Shown in pieces: positions 1-7,580 of a stretch of 64,000 nucleotides of DNA. The notes below the pieces were generated by a model. It saw only the letters and a list, made by a program, of their open reading frames with translations. It did no database searches and was not told where the DNA came from. How positions within the stretch are numbered: position 1 is the first letter of the stretch; every line of letters begins with the position of its first letter. The DNA comes from JAGNLM01 sp964439835 (GTDB lineage Bacteria > Pseudomonadota > Gammaproteobacteria > JAABTG01): positions 40,971 through 104,970 of the forward strand of contig CAYTPQ010000005.1 in the NCBI GenBank assembly GCA_964439835.1, written 5' to 3'. The position numbers were made by a program, and so were the translations under genes.

Positions 1-247
1 TGTCCGTGCAGGCCCCGCACTTCACGCAGGAGTCGAGGAAGACCTGGAGTGAGCGGTACTTCTTGGTGAGCTCACCGAGCTTCAGGACCGCCTTCTGCTC
101 CCAGTTCTCCACTAACTCGCCGGGAAACCCCAGCGGCTCTTGGAACTTGGAAGCCGCCACGTAGGGCGAGAGATGCCCCATCGACCCCGGCTTGATGGTC
201 GGGATCTCGGGGACCTCGCGCAGCTCGGGAATCTGGAAGTCAGCCAT
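1..247 (-). CDS. dsrK: DsrK, Hdr-like iron-sulfur subunit (N-terminal part only)
   Basis: Only the first 82 residues lie in the window; the rest runs off the left edge. DsrK is the cytoplasmic heterodisulfide-reductase-like iron-sulfur subunit of the DsrMKJOP membrane complex and is thought to exchange electrons between the DsrC disulfide/trisulfide and the quinone pool. The visible part opens MADFQIPELREVPEIP and reaches the first ferredoxin-type cluster motif, CVKCGAC, with Cys at residues 74, 77 and 80. It follows dsrM by 40 bases on the same strand, as in the canonical dsr operon. The catalytic CCG-type domains expected further on cannot be checked here. Confidence 0.9.
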   Translation of the reverse strand, partial: MADFQIPELREVPEIPTIKPGSMGHLSPYVAASKFQEPLGFPGELVENWEQKAVLKLGELTKKYRSLQVFLDSCVKCGACTD

Positions 248-287
248 GTCGAATTCCTACCTGCCAAACACGGGCGGTCAGCCCCTT

Positions 288-1034
288 TCAGCCGCGACCA
301 CCGGACTCGAGCCGGGCAGCCCACGGCGCCAGGTGCCGGCGCTCACGTGGGTTATCCACCTGGTTTCGGGTGGGGCTGAAGAACACCCCCGGCGCGTGCA
401 GGAGCTTGCTGAACGGGAACACGACCATCAGGCCGGCCACGAGCAGCAGGTGTAAGAGCAGCAGAGGGTCGGCGGGCAACCGGTGGAGGTTGGCCCAGTC
501 GAAATACATCAGGCCCAGGAGGAATGCCTTGAGCGAGACGATGTCCGTGTGATTCACGAATGTCATGGACATTCCCGAGAGCGCAATCGCCATCAGCAGG
601 CCGAGCATGAGATGGTCGGACGGCGCGGAGATGTAACGCACGCGGTCCACCAGGACCCGCCGTGCCCACAGGCCCGCCAGTCCGAGCACCATGACGAACG
701 ACGCGTACATACCGAAGGGCTGGATCAGTTGCACCCACCACCAGACCGGCTCGGTGAAGTAGCGAAGGTGCCGGGCGAGGACGACGAACATCCCCATGTG
801 GAAGAGCCAGCCGAATATCCAGATCCACTTGTTGGACCGGAACAGGCTGTAGAACAGGACGACCTCCTTGGCCATCCGGACGACCACCCCGGACCGTGTC
901 ACCGGCGCCGGCGTGGTGGGAATCTTGAGCGGCGCTGGCGTCGTGGCGTACTGGTAAATCTTGTACGCGAGCCCCGCGACCAGAATAGCGGTGGCGAGGT
1001 ACAGCAGCAGCGCGAAAACCACTGTCAGGAACAT
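288..1034 (-). CDS. dsrM: DsrM, NarI-like cytochrome b membrane subunit of DsrMKJOP
   Basis: A 248-residue integral membrane protein, the di-haem cytochrome b/NarI-like quinone-interacting subunit that anchors DsrK. It starts MFLTVVFALLLYLATAILVA, a first membrane segment, and has further hydrophobic segments around FGWLFHMGMFVVLARH, MVLGLAGLW, LMLGLLMAIALSG and LLLLHLLLVAGLMVVF. The histidines in FHMGMFVVLARH and LLLLHLL are plausible haem b ligands. I chose the ATG at 1034 because GGAGG lies just upstream; the frame extends further 5' but that extension is Arg/Pro-rich and lacks membrane character. It sits between dsrC and dsrK, the usual order. Confidence 0.93.
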   Translation of the reverse strand: MFLTVVFALLLYLATAILVAGLAYKIYQYATTPAPLKIPTTPAPVTRSGVVVRMAKEVVLFYSLFRSNKWIWIFGWLFHMGMFVVLARHLRYFTEPVWWWVQLIQPFGMYASFVMVLGLAGLWARRVLVDRVRYISAPSDHLMLGLLMAIALSGMSMTFVNHTDIVSLKAFLLGLMYFDWANLHRLPADPLLLLHLLLVAGLMVVFPFSKLLHAPGVFFSPTRNQVDNPRERRHLAPWAARLESGGRG

Positions 1035-1107
1035 CGGAAGCGTTCCTCCGGTGCCCGAGGGACAGGCCGGCCGGGCCGCAAGCGCCCCGACCGGCCTCGA
1101 TGCGGCG

Positions 1108-1440
1108 TCAGACGCAGCCGGTCGGCTTCGGCAGACCGGCGTACTTGCACGCCTGCTTGCCGGGGCCATACGGGAACAGCTCGTAGAGGTACTTGCTGTT
1201 GCCCTTTTCCGGGCCGAGCTTCTTGCCGACCGCTTTGGTCAGAACGCGCACCGCCGGGGCGATCTGGTACTCCTCGTAATACTCGCGCAGGAAGTTGATG
1301 ATCTCCCAGTGGTCCGGCGTGAGCGTAACGTTCTCGGCAGCCGCCATCACCTCCGCGCACGCAGGCTCCCAGTCGTTCAGGTTGGCGAGGTATCCCTCCT
1401 CGTCGGTCTCCAGCATCTTCCCGTTCACTTCGATCGGCAT
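1108..1440 (-). CDS. dsrC: DsrC, sulfur-carrier protein with both redox cysteines
   Basis: A 110-residue DsrC/TusE-family protein. DsrC carries sulfane sulfur on its flexible C-terminal arm between DsrEFH, DsrAB and DsrMK. The arm ends KQACKYAGLPKPTGCV: Cys98 and the penultimate Cys109 are both present with the usual ten-residue spacing, so this is the full two-cysteine form that can form the intramolecular disulfide or trisulfide. An extra Cys28 is present. The body motif TPDHWEIINFLREYYEEY is typical. It lies between dsrH and dsrM. Two further family members in this window (7209-7547 and 23977-24315) lack one or both arm cysteines. Confidence 0.97.
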   Translation of the reverse strand: MPIEVNGKMLETDEEGYLANLNDWEPACAEVMAAAENVTLTPDHWEIINFLREYYEEYQIAPAVRVLTKAVGKKLGPEKGNSKYLYELFPYGPGKQACKYAGLPKPTGCV

Positions 1441-1483
1441 TGTCGCTCTCTCCCGAGTTGCGTGATGATTTCCTAAGGGGTAC

Positions 1484-1786
1484 CTAGACCCAGGCCTGGA
1501 CCTTGTCGTTCTCCGCCGCCAGGTCGACGAACCCGCCGTAGTCGACGACGCTGATGCCGTCGATCAACTTGGACTCCTCGAGACCCCGGGCCTTGAGGTC
1601 CGGGCCGAGGACGAAGACCTTGAGGCGCCGGGTGGCGTCACGGACCTTCCCCTCCGCTGCGGTACCCTTCATGGCTCCGTACACGGCGTCCTCGATGAGC
1701 AGCAGGGCGCTTCCGTCCTTCGCGAGCCGCAGGGCGCTGTCCAGCGAGTTCTTCTCGAACGGTGACTTGTTGACGGTGTGCAGCAT
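1484..1786 (-). CDS. dsrH: DsrH, TusB-like subunit of the DsrEFH sulfurtransferase
   Basis: A 100-residue DsrH/TusB-family protein opening MLHTVNKSPFEKNSLDSALR and ending GFVDLAAENDKVQAWV, the family hallmark. DsrEFH is a cytoplasmic heterohexamer that passes sulfur to DsrC. The protein contains no cysteine at all. As I recall the Allochromatium vinosum protein it has a Cys near residue 20; the matching position here looks like Ala18. This fits the idea that DsrE carries the essential thiol. It ends 43 bases before dsrC and starts 15 bases after dsrF, so the genes are co-transcribed. Confidence 0.93.
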   Translation of the reverse strand: MLHTVNKSPFEKNSLDSALRLAKDGSALLLIEDAVYGAMKGTAAEGKVRDATRRLKVFVLGPDLKARGLEESKLIDGISVVDYGGFVDLAAENDKVQAWV

Positions 1787-1801
1787 GGCTCCCCCCCGGG
1801 G

Positions 1802-2191
1802 TCAGAAGCTGAGGATGACGTCCTGCTCTTCCATCAGGTCCGCGAGCTCCTTCGAGCTGAGGACCTGGACCGGAACGATGAAGTCATCCTCCGTGAGCCC
1901 CCGTGCCTCCATGGACTCGCGCTCGACGTAGAGCTTCTCCACGTCGTACATCTCCAACGCCCGGTATGTCGGGGAGAAGTTCTTCATCTCGACGGCCTTC
2001 GTGTCCTGACCCTTCTTGATCTCGTACACGCCGTCGTCGATGAAGGCCATGCTGACGTCCTGCTCGAAAGCCGCACCGATGAGCACGACCTCCAGAGACT
2101 CCAGGGCGTAGATGCTGCCGTAGGGAGCCCGGCGGTTGATGTACATGAACCGCTTGACGGTACCGCCTTCTTCCATCATTTCTTCCGTCAT
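1802..2191 (-). CDS. dsrF: DsrF, TusC-like subunit of the DsrEFH sulfurtransferase
   Basis: A 129-residue DsrF/TusC-family protein, the structural partner of DsrE and DsrH in the sulfurtransferase hexamer. Recognisable stretches are KRFMYINRRAPYGSIYA, LEVVLIGAAFEQDV, KNFSPTYRALEMYDV and the acidic C-terminus ending EEQDVILSF. No cysteine is present. The start at 2191 opens MTEEMMEEGG; internal Met codons at residues 5 and 6 could also serve. It is the middle gene of a tight dsrE-F-H run, 15 bases from each neighbour. Confidence 0.93.
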   Translation of the reverse strand: MTEEMMEEGGTVKRFMYINRRAPYGSIYALESLEVVLIGAAFEQDVSMAFIDDGVYEIKKGQDTKAVEMKNFSPTYRALEMYDVEKLYVERESMEARGLTEDDFIVPVQVLSSKELADLMEEQDVILSF

Positions 2192-2206
2192 GTCTGGCTC
2201 GCTCCC

Positions 2207-2599
2207 TCAGTCACCAAAGACCACCAGCCGATCCGACTGGATACCTGCCTCGATCAGCTGGCCCAAGCCAGAGATCCGGAACCGCGGCGCGAGATTGGTG
2301 GCGTCCTTGCCGTTACGCTTCGCCTCGTCGGCGTCCACGATCCCGCGCCGCTGCGCCGCCGCGACGCAGACCACCAGGTCGAGATTGTACTTCTCCGCCA
2401 GCTCCGACCACCGGTTCACGATGTGGCGGTCGTCCTGGGGCGGCGTCGTCAGGCGCGTCGAGTTGTTCACGCCGTCGTGGTAGAAGAAGACACGAAACAC
2501 CTCGTGCCCCTTCTCGAGCGCCGCCCGTGTGAACAGGTAGGCCGAGTCCGAGGCCTGGTGTTGGTAGGGTCCTTCGTTGACCTGGATTGCGAACTTCAT
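2207..2599 (-). CDS. dsrE: DsrE, catalytic cysteine subunit of the DsrEFH sulfurtransferase
   Basis: A 130-residue DsrE/TusD-family protein that accepts persulfide sulfur and hands it to DsrC in the cytoplasm. It opens MKFAIQVNEGPYQHQASDSA and carries the active-site Cys78 in LDLVVCVAAAQRRG, the residue known to be required for sulfur binding in the family. The C-terminus ISGLGQLIEAGIQSDRLVVFGD is also typical. Presence of dsrEFH next to dsrAB is the standard genomic sign that the Dsr system runs in the oxidative direction. It lies 22 bases downstream of dsrB. Confidence 0.96.
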   Translation of the reverse strand: MKFAIQVNEGPYQHQASDSAYLFTRAALEKGHEVFRVFFYHDGVNNSTRLTTPPQDDRHIVNRWSELAEKYNLDLVVCVAAAQRRGIVDADEAKRNGKDATNLAPRFRISGLGQLIEAGIQSDRLVVFGD

Positions 2600-2621
2600 C
2601 GGAGCAGCTTTCCCTATTCGT

Positions 2622-3695
2622 TCAGAACCGGATGTAGCTCGACGCGTTCAGGCTGCGGCGAGACCCGCGCCAGTTGTCGACGTGGAACTTCGTGAACGGC
2701 AGGTTGGTGAGCTCGAAGAAGCGCGGCCAGCCGATCCGCTCGATCCAGTCGTTGATCCGCTCCCAGTCCTTGGCGTCCTCGCGGTAGGCCTTGAGGATCC
2801 GCTTGACGATCGCGGTCGCCTCGGGCCAGCGCGGCGGGTTGTTCGGGATGCCGGCGGCCACCAGGCGCTGGAAGGTGGGCTTGCTGCGCGCGTTGGAGTG
2901 GTTGCCACCGACCCAGATGGCGAGCTTGGTGTGCTCCGGGTCGTTGATCTGCATCGGCGGGCACGGCGGATAGCACGCGCCGCAGCAGATGCACTTCTTC
3001 TCGTCGACCTCGAGGGAGGGCTTGCCGTTGACCAGAGCCGGGCGAATGGCCGCGACCGGGCAGCGGGCGACGACGGAGGGCCGCTCGCAGACGTTCGCCA
3101 CGACGTCGTGGTTGATCTTAGGCGGCTTGGTGTGCTGGACGTTGATCGCGATGTCGCCCTGACCGCCGCAGTTGATCTGGCAGCAGGAGGTGGTGATGTG
3201 GACGCGGTTCGGCATCCGGCAGTTTTTGAACTCGTCGACCAGCTCGTCCATCATGGCCTTGACGACGCCGGAGGCGTCGGTGCCGGGGATGTCGCAGTGC
3301 AGCCAGCCCTGGGTGTGCGAGATCATTGCCACCGAGTTGGCGGTGCCGCCGACGATGAAGCCCGCGCCCTCGAGAGCGTTGATGAGGGGCTCCACCTTCT
3401 TTCCGTCGGACACCATGTACTCGATGTTGCTGCGGATCGTGAAGCGCACGTGGCCGTCCGCGTACTGCTCGCCGATGTCGCAGAGCTTGCGCAGCGTGAA
3501 AACGTCGAGGATGCGTTGCGTGCCGGCCTTGACCGTCCAGACCTCGTCACCGCTCTGCGCCACGTGGCGCAGCACGCCGGGACGCGGATGGTCGTGGTAC
3601 TTCCACTGGCCGAAATTCTTGCGCATCACGGGATGCATGTACTGGAAGCCGTCCGGACACCCGCTCTCGATGGGCATGCGGTGGTGCTGAGCCAT
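2622..3695 (-). CDS. dsrB: Reverse dissimilatory sulfite reductase, beta subunit
   Basis: A 357-residue DsrB. With DsrA it forms the cytoplasmic alpha2-beta2 sirohaem enzyme that, in sulfur oxidisers, converts DsrC-bound sulfane sulfur to sulfite. Cofactor residues are visible: the TSCCQINCGGQG motif around residues 169-180, Cys212 in ARCPVAA, and a ferredoxin-like cluster Cys235, 238, 241 and 245 (KCICCGACYPPC). The substrate-side sequence VRFTIRSNIEYMV is also present. It follows dsrA after a 92-base gap. A ribosome-binding GGAGG lies before the ATG at 3695. Linkage to dsrEFH and to nitrate respiration argues for the oxidative type. Confidence 0.97.
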   Translation of the reverse strand: MAQHHRMPIESGCPDGFQYMHPVMRKNFGQWKYHDHPRPGVLRHVAQSGDEVWTVKAGTQRILDVFTLRKLCDIGEQYADGHVRFTIRSNIEYMVSDGKKVEPLINALEGAGFIVGGTANSVAMISHTQGWLHCDIPGTDASGVVKAMMDELVDEFKNCRMPNRVHITTSCCQINCGGQGDIAINVQHTKPPKINHDVVANVCERPSVVARCPVAAIRPALVNGKPSLEVDEKKCICCGACYPPCPPMQINDPEHTKLAIWVGGNHSNARSKPTFQRLVAAGIPNNPPRWPEATAIVKRILKAYREDAKDWERINDWIERIGWPRFFELTNLPFTKFHVDNWRGSRRSLNASSYIRF

Positions 3696-3787
3696 GGTTA
3701 CCTCCTGAAAGACCTTGCTGACCTGTATCCGTGAGTCGGTGCGCCGCCGTCCTGCGGCGGCGCACCTTACCGATCCCTAACCCTGGC

Positions 3788-5044
3788 TCAGCCGGCGGCC
3801 GCTTCCGCCTTGCGCTGGAACCACTTCTCGGCCTCCTCGTCCCACGTATCCATGCGCACGTAGGAGCTCTGGCGCGGCTCCGCGACCATGTTCGGGTCGA
3901 CCTCGACGCCGATGCCCTCGAGGAAGTTGACCAGGCCGATGCGCTCGATCATCTCGCCGGTGCGCTCGTGCTCCAGCGCGTTCTCGGCGAAGAAGTCGAT
4001 GGTATTGACGGCCATCTCAAGAAGCTCGTCGTAGTCTTCGTCAGTCTCGAGCTTCTTGAACGGCACGACGACCGTGCCCATCAGATCGCCGATCTTCAGC
4101 GTGCGCTTGCCGCCGATGAGGACCGTCACGCCCTTGTCGTCGCCCGGGGACAGGGCCTTGTTCATCACGTTGAGGCAGTGCATGCAACGCACGCAGTTGC
4201 GGTTGTCGACCGCCAGCGTGTCGTCGTCCCCCAGCGAGAGGGCCTTGGTCGGGCAGCGCGACACGACATTGTCGATAACGTACTTGCGGCCCTTCTGCTG
4301 GATGAAGTTCTTGACCTCGGCCTGGTCGACCTTCATGTCGTCGCGCCAGGTGCCGATGACCGCGAAGTCCGCGCGCTCGATCGAGTTCACGCAGTCGTTG
4401 GGGCAGCCCGATACCTTGAACTTGAACTTGTAGGGCAGCGCCGGGCGGTGAACGTCGTCGGTAAAGCGGTTCTGCAGCGTGCGGTGGATACGCTGCTCGT
4501 TGGCGCAGGACTGCTCGCAGCGGGCCGCGCCGACGCACGACATGCCCGTGCGCACGCAGGGGCCGGCGCCGCCGAGGTCCCAACCGTAGTCGTTGATCTC
4601 GTCAAAGAAGTGCTGGGTGTTCTCGGTCGTCGCGCCGATGAACATGATGTTTCCGGTCTGGCCGTGGAAGGTGACCAGCCCCGAGCCCCACTTCTCCCAG
4701 CTGTCGGCCAGCTGGCGCAGCATCTGGGTCGTGTAGTGGTTGCCCGCGGGCGGCTGCACGCGCAGGGTGTGGAACTCCTTCGACTTGGGGAACTGCTTAC
4801 CGACCTCGGAGAAGCGCGGGATGATGCCGCCGCCGTAACCGAACACGCTCACCGTGCCGCCCTTCCAGTAGCCCTTGCGGGTCTCGTAGGAGTGCTCGAG
4901 CTGGCCCAGGAGGTCGTTCGCCATCTCGTTGATGCGCTGCTCGGGGTGCTGGTCCCGAAGGCGCTTGATCCCCGAGATGAAGCTCGGCCATGGGCCCTTC
5001 TCGAGCTCGTCGAGCATCGGCGTATCGTGCTTGTTCATTGCCAT
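3788..5044 (-). CDS. dsrA: Reverse dissimilatory sulfite reductase, alpha subunit
   Basis: A 418-residue DsrA, first gene of the operon. Sirohaem-[4Fe-4S] ligands are visible as Cys170, Cys176 (with Cys180 close by) and the pair Cys214/Cys218 in SGCPNDC. The inserted ferredoxin domain has Cys264 and the triplet Cys284, 287 and 290 (NCVRCMHC). The start ATG at 5044 is preceded by AAGGAG with eight bases of spacing; a second Met two codons in is less favoured. The upstream 440 bases contain no gene and hold inverted repeats in the presumed leader. Length and order match the purple sulfur bacterial operon. Confidence 0.97.
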   Translation of the reverse strand: MAMNKHDTPMLDELEKGPWPSFISGIKRLRDQHPEQRINEMANDLLGQLEHSYETRKGYWKGGTVSVFGYGGGIIPRFSEVGKQFPKSKEFHTLRVQPPAGNHYTTQMLRQLADSWEKWGSGLVTFHGQTGNIMFIGATTENTQHFFDEINDYGWDLGGAGPCVRTGMSCVGAARCEQSCANEQRIHRTLQNRFTDDVHRPALPYKFKFKVSGCPNDCVNSIERADFAVIGTWRDDMKVDQAEVKNFIQQKGRKYVIDNVVSRCPTKALSLGDDDTLAVDNRNCVRCMHCLNVMNKALSPGDDKGVTVLIGGKRTLKIGDLMGTVVVPFKKLETDEDYDELLEMAVNTIDFFAENALEHERTGEMIERIGLVNFLEGIGVEVDPNMVAEPRQSSYVRMDTWDEEAEKWFQRKAEAAAG

Positions 5045-5485
5045 TGCGTTATCTCCTTAGAGGGTTACCACGGGTTGCGGGCTCGGTCCGGGCGCCGAGG
5101 CACCCTGCAACTCCCACGCTCAGCCAGATCGGGTGTGCGGCACCGCGTCCTCGGGCGTTTCCCGCGGACGCGCGAGATACCGCATCGGGCGGAGAAGTCT
5201 ATAGACGCCCGTCAGGTATCGTAACCCCACCGATGGGGTGGCCCCCAAACTGGCCGCTTATCCCTTTCGGGATACCCAGGCGACGCCACCACCGGCGAGG
5301 ACATGTGCCCACAAAAAGTAATGTATTAATATCTTCCACCTCGCGCCCCGCCGTCAACCGACGCGCGCACTGCCCCTGGCCGCCGCGCGCGGATCACCGA
5401 GGCTGGCCCGAGGCGGGGCGGTGGGCGCAAACCCCTAGAGCCTTACCTTGAATGTGGGGCGGGCAGTCTCAACAATACGAGCACC
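5045..5485. other. Divergent intergenic region upstream of dsrA and the Cmx6 cassette
   Basis: A 441-base stretch without a supported gene, between dsrA (minus) and a plus-strand cassette. It holds a compound palindrome at 5176-5220, a short perfect hairpin TATCCC-TTTC-GGGATA at 5259-5274, and an AT-rich segment around 5313-5335 (aaaaagtaatgtattaatat) in otherwise very GC-rich DNA. That segment is the best candidate for promoter elements of one or both directions. If dsrA starts there, its leader would be about 270 nt and include both hairpins. No transcription-factor box was recognised with confidence. Confidence 0.6.
5176..5220. promoter_or_regulatory. Compound inverted repeat in the presumed dsrA leader
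   Basis: Nested inverted repeats: GATACC (5176-5181) pairs with GGTATC (5215-5220), CGGGC (5186-5190) with GCCCG (5207-5211), and the centre is the perfect palindrome GTCTATAGAC (5197-5206). Six bases (5191-5196) are unpaired on one arm. It lies 132-176 bases upstream of the dsrA start codon. It could be an operator for a dimeric regulator or a structured leader RNA; no T-tract follows in either direction, so a simple terminator is unlikely. Confidence 0.45.
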
Positions 5486-5671
5486 ATGTTGCACCTCAGC
5501 GAAATCCTCCTCCAGCACCACGAGGTCCAGTCTTTTCAGGACCTGATCCCGCTGGTGCGAGAGGCCGCGCGGCGGGAGCGGTTCTTCCGTATGGACGTGA
5601 AGCCGCCGTTCTCGGACACGCCGGACAACTGGGAGGACGTCCTAGAGGGGGCCTTCAGCGGTCTGGTCTGA
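5486..5671 (+). CDS. Small protein of unknown function, first gene of the Cmx6 cassette
   Basis: A 61-residue protein, MLHLSEILLQHHEVQSF at its start and DTPDNWEDVLEGAFSGLV at its end. I do not recognise a family. It has no signal peptide, membrane segment or cysteine; the first 35 residues could be two amphipathic helices and the tail is acidic. It is the first of four same-strand genes and lies 64 bases before the next. The ATG at 5486 is the first in frame. Coding status rests on its position and the sensible composition compared with other frames, so a non-coding leader remains possible. Confidence 0.55.
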   Translation: MLHLSEILLQHHEVQSFQDLIPLVREAARRERFFRMDVKPPFSDTPDNWEDVLEGAFSGLV

Positions 5672-5735
5672 TGGCGGAGGGCGGCTCGGTCCTGCCAGGG
5701 CGAGCCGCGGATGGAACGGGCGGCGGATTCCGGGC

Positions 5736-6431
5736 ATGAAGCTCTACAGCGGCAACACCCAGGACATCGCGACGGACGAGGAGGCCCTGACGTCGCGCGC
5801 CGCCCTCGAAGGGCAGCTCGTGGCGATAGGCGAGCGGTTGCGCGAGCTGGGGCCCGACGACCCCCGGCGGACCGCGAGCCTCCTGGAGCAGGCCCGCACC
5901 CTGCTGCGCCTAGAGCGCAACGAGGAGGCCTGGGCCCCGGCCCGCGAGGCCTTCGACGCGTGCCTCGTCCACCGGGACTGGGAGGGTGCCGTGGAGGCCT
6001 GCGAGGCCCTGTTTCTCACCGAGCAGCCGCAGGCTCTGGCCGCACTCGGTCAGGGGGTCTGGATTGCGGTGACCTTCCCGGTGAACCCGGAGGCGTCGGT
6101 CGAGATGCTGCGCCGGATCGTCGAGGAGACCCCGGACGACGCCGACGGCGCCGCGGTGGCGGCGGCTACCGCCCACTACGTGGCGGACCTGCGCGCCGAG
6201 GGACCAGGCCGGGACAACCTGCTCTTCTACACCGCCCAGATGCTGTCATCGGTCGCCCGCCGTCACAGCCAGGTGGAGACCCAGGAGCAGTTCGACCTCT
6301 GGCTGAAGCGGCTGGAGCTCGACCAGCCGGACAAGTTCCTCATCCGACTGCGTAACGTCGTGGACGTCCTGGTCCAAGACGACTGGTGGATCGACCGCGA
6401 GGCCGTCCACGCCGAGCTGCCGGTGAACTGA
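5736..6431 (+). CDS. TPR-like helical protein of unknown function, 231 aa
   Basis: A 231-residue cytoplasmic protein I cannot assign. The middle looks like helical repeats of the TPR/SEL1 sort: RTASLLEQARTLLRLERNEEAW, then EAFDACLVHRDWEGAVEACEALF, then EASVEMLRRIVEETPDDADG, each with A/L spacing typical of paired helices. The C-terminal third (residues about 150-231) contains NLLFYTAQMLSSVARRHS and DDWWIDREAVHAELPVN. No cysteine pair, nucleotide motif or membrane segment is seen apart from two isolated Cys. It is followed by the Cas6/Cmx6-like gene after only 10 bases, so the two are very likely co-translated and may act together. Confidence 0.75.
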   Translation: MKLYSGNTQDIATDEEALTSRAALEGQLVAIGERLRELGPDDPRRTASLLEQARTLLRLERNEEAWAPAREAFDACLVHRDWEGAVEACEALFLTEQPQALAALGQGVWIAVTFPVNPEASVEMLRRIVEETPDDADGAAVAAATAHYVADLRAEGPGRDNLLFYTAQMLSSVARRHSQVETQEQFDLWLKRLELDQPDKFLIRLRNVVDVLVQDDWWIDREAVHAELPVN

Positions 6432-6441
6432 GGTCGGCCCC

Positions 6442-7134
6442 GTGTACTGGCAGGACGAGAACGAAGATTCCCGCGACCGCGTGGCGCCGGACGAGGTCGT
6501 CGACCTGTCCTTCGCGCTGTCCGGCCGCACCCTCCCGGTCGACCACGCCCACGCCCTTTACGCGGCCCTCTGCGCTGCCCTGCCCTGGCTCTCAGACGAG
6601 GCCGGCGCCGGGGTTCACAGCATCCACGTGGCCGCGTCCCAGAACGGCTGGTACCGGCCGGAGGAGGGCGCCGGCGGTGTGCTCCACATCTCCCGACGCA
6701 CCCGGATGACGCTGCGCCTGCGCGGCGGCCGGGTGGAGGACGCCCGGGGCCTGACGACTCAGACCCTGGACGTCGGCGGTCACCCCTTGTCGCTCGGGGA
6801 CGCGTCGGTGCGGGCCCTCGTACCGCTGCCGACGCTGTTCGCGCGCCACGTGGTGAGCGCGCCGGACGAGCCGGAGGAGGCGTTCCTGGACGCTGTCGCC
6901 CGGGACCTGCGCCAGCTGGGGGTCCGGCCGCGCAAGCTGCTCTGCGGGAAGACCAGCGAGGTGCGAACCCCCCAGGGTGCGCTGTTCACGCGCAGCCTGA
7001 TGGTCGCGGACCTCGACCGGGCAGAGTCGCTCGCCTTGCAGCGCCAGGGGCTGCGCGGCGAGCGCAAGCTGGGATGCGGGCTGTTCGTCCCGCACAAGGG
7101 CATCGCGCCGGTCCGCAAGGCCGAGGACGGCTGA
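6442..7134 (+). CDS. Orphan Cas6/Cmx6-like RAMP protein (type I-MYXAN Cas6 family)
   Basis: A 230-residue protein that I match from memory to the Cas6/Cmx6 family named after myxobacterial type I CRISPR systems. Family-like stretches are VDLSFALSGRTLPVDHAHAL (20-39), ALPWLSDEAGAGVHSIH (46-62), a RRTRMTLRLR strand (85-94), QTLDVGGHPLSLG (107-119), LGVRPRKLLCGK (159-170), FTRSLMVADL (182-191) and the glycine-rich GERKLGCGLFVPHKGI (206-221), as expected for the RAMP RNA-binding loop. Cas6 proteins normally cut CRISPR precursor RNA. No CRISPR array or other cas gene is in this window. His35 is a possible catalytic residue, unproven. It starts with GTG, 10 bases after the TPR-like gene and 74 bases before a DsrC homologue. 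Confidence 0.75.
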   Translation: MYWQDENEDSRDRVAPDEVVDLSFALSGRTLPVDHAHALYAALCAALPWLSDEAGAGVHSIHVAASQNGWYRPEEGAGGVLHISRRTRMTLRLRGGRVEDARGLTTQTLDVGGHPLSLGDASVRALVPLPTLFARHVVSAPDEPEEAFLDAVARDLRQLGVRPRKLLCGKTSEVRTPQGALFTRSLMVADLDRAESLALQRQGLRGERKLGCGLFVPHKGIAPVRKAEDG

Positions 7135-7208
7135 GGGGCCGGCGTGCGAACCGTCGCTATCGCACCGTCAACGACCTGAACGACAACTCTTTATAAGGAG
7201 GACCGAAC

Positions 7209-7547
7209 GTGGCATACGAGGTCGAGGGAAAGGTCTTGGAGACCGACGCCAACGGCTACCTGGTCAACGCGAACGAGTGGGACCACAAGGTCGCCGAGGT
7301 CATCGCCGCCGCCGAGGGGATCACGCTGACCCAGGAGCACTGGGACGTCATGGAGTACCTGCGCGACGAGTACCTGAACCAGGGCGGCAACCAACCCAAC
7401 GAGCGCACCATCCTTAAGGCCATGAGCGAGAAGTGGGGGCGCAACGCCACCACCAAGGACATGTACACGCTGTTCCCGAAGATGCCGAGCAAGCAGGGCG
7501 CAAAGGTCGCCGGTCTGCCGGAATCCCGGCGCAAAGGCGGCTACTGA
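7209..7547 (+). CDS. Cysteine-free DsrC/TusE-family protein (RspA-like)
   Basis: A 112-residue DsrC-family protein: MAYEVEGKVLETDANGYLVN, then TQEHWDVMEYLRDEYLNQGG and TLFPKMPSKQGAKVAGLP. It aligns end to end with the operon DsrC, but the inner arm cysteine is Ala98 and the arm ends RRKGGY, so both redox cysteines are gone and no cysteine remains anywhere. It therefore cannot carry sulfur the way DsrC does. Cys-less members of this family have been proposed to be regulators (RspA type), and the fold has a helix-turn-helix-like element. The GTG start follows a strong AAGGAGG seven bases upstream, and a TATAAG just before that might be a -10 element. Confidence 0.88.
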   Translation: MAYEVEGKVLETDANGYLVNANEWDHKVAEVIAAAEGITLTQEHWDVMEYLRDEYLNQGGNQPNERTILKAMSEKWGRNATTKDMYTLFPKMPSKQGAKVAGLPESRRKGGY

Positions 7548-7580
7548 CGTCGTCTCAGCAGGCGGCGCCACCCCGCCAGC

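Noticed and set aside
2577..5224. Long open frames antisense to dsrB and dsrA (about 385 and 497 residues)
   Set aside because: They are shadows of high-GC coding sequence: their composition is Val/Asp/Leu/Arg-rich and repetitive, they have no domains, and the sense strand encodes clear DsrA and DsrB.
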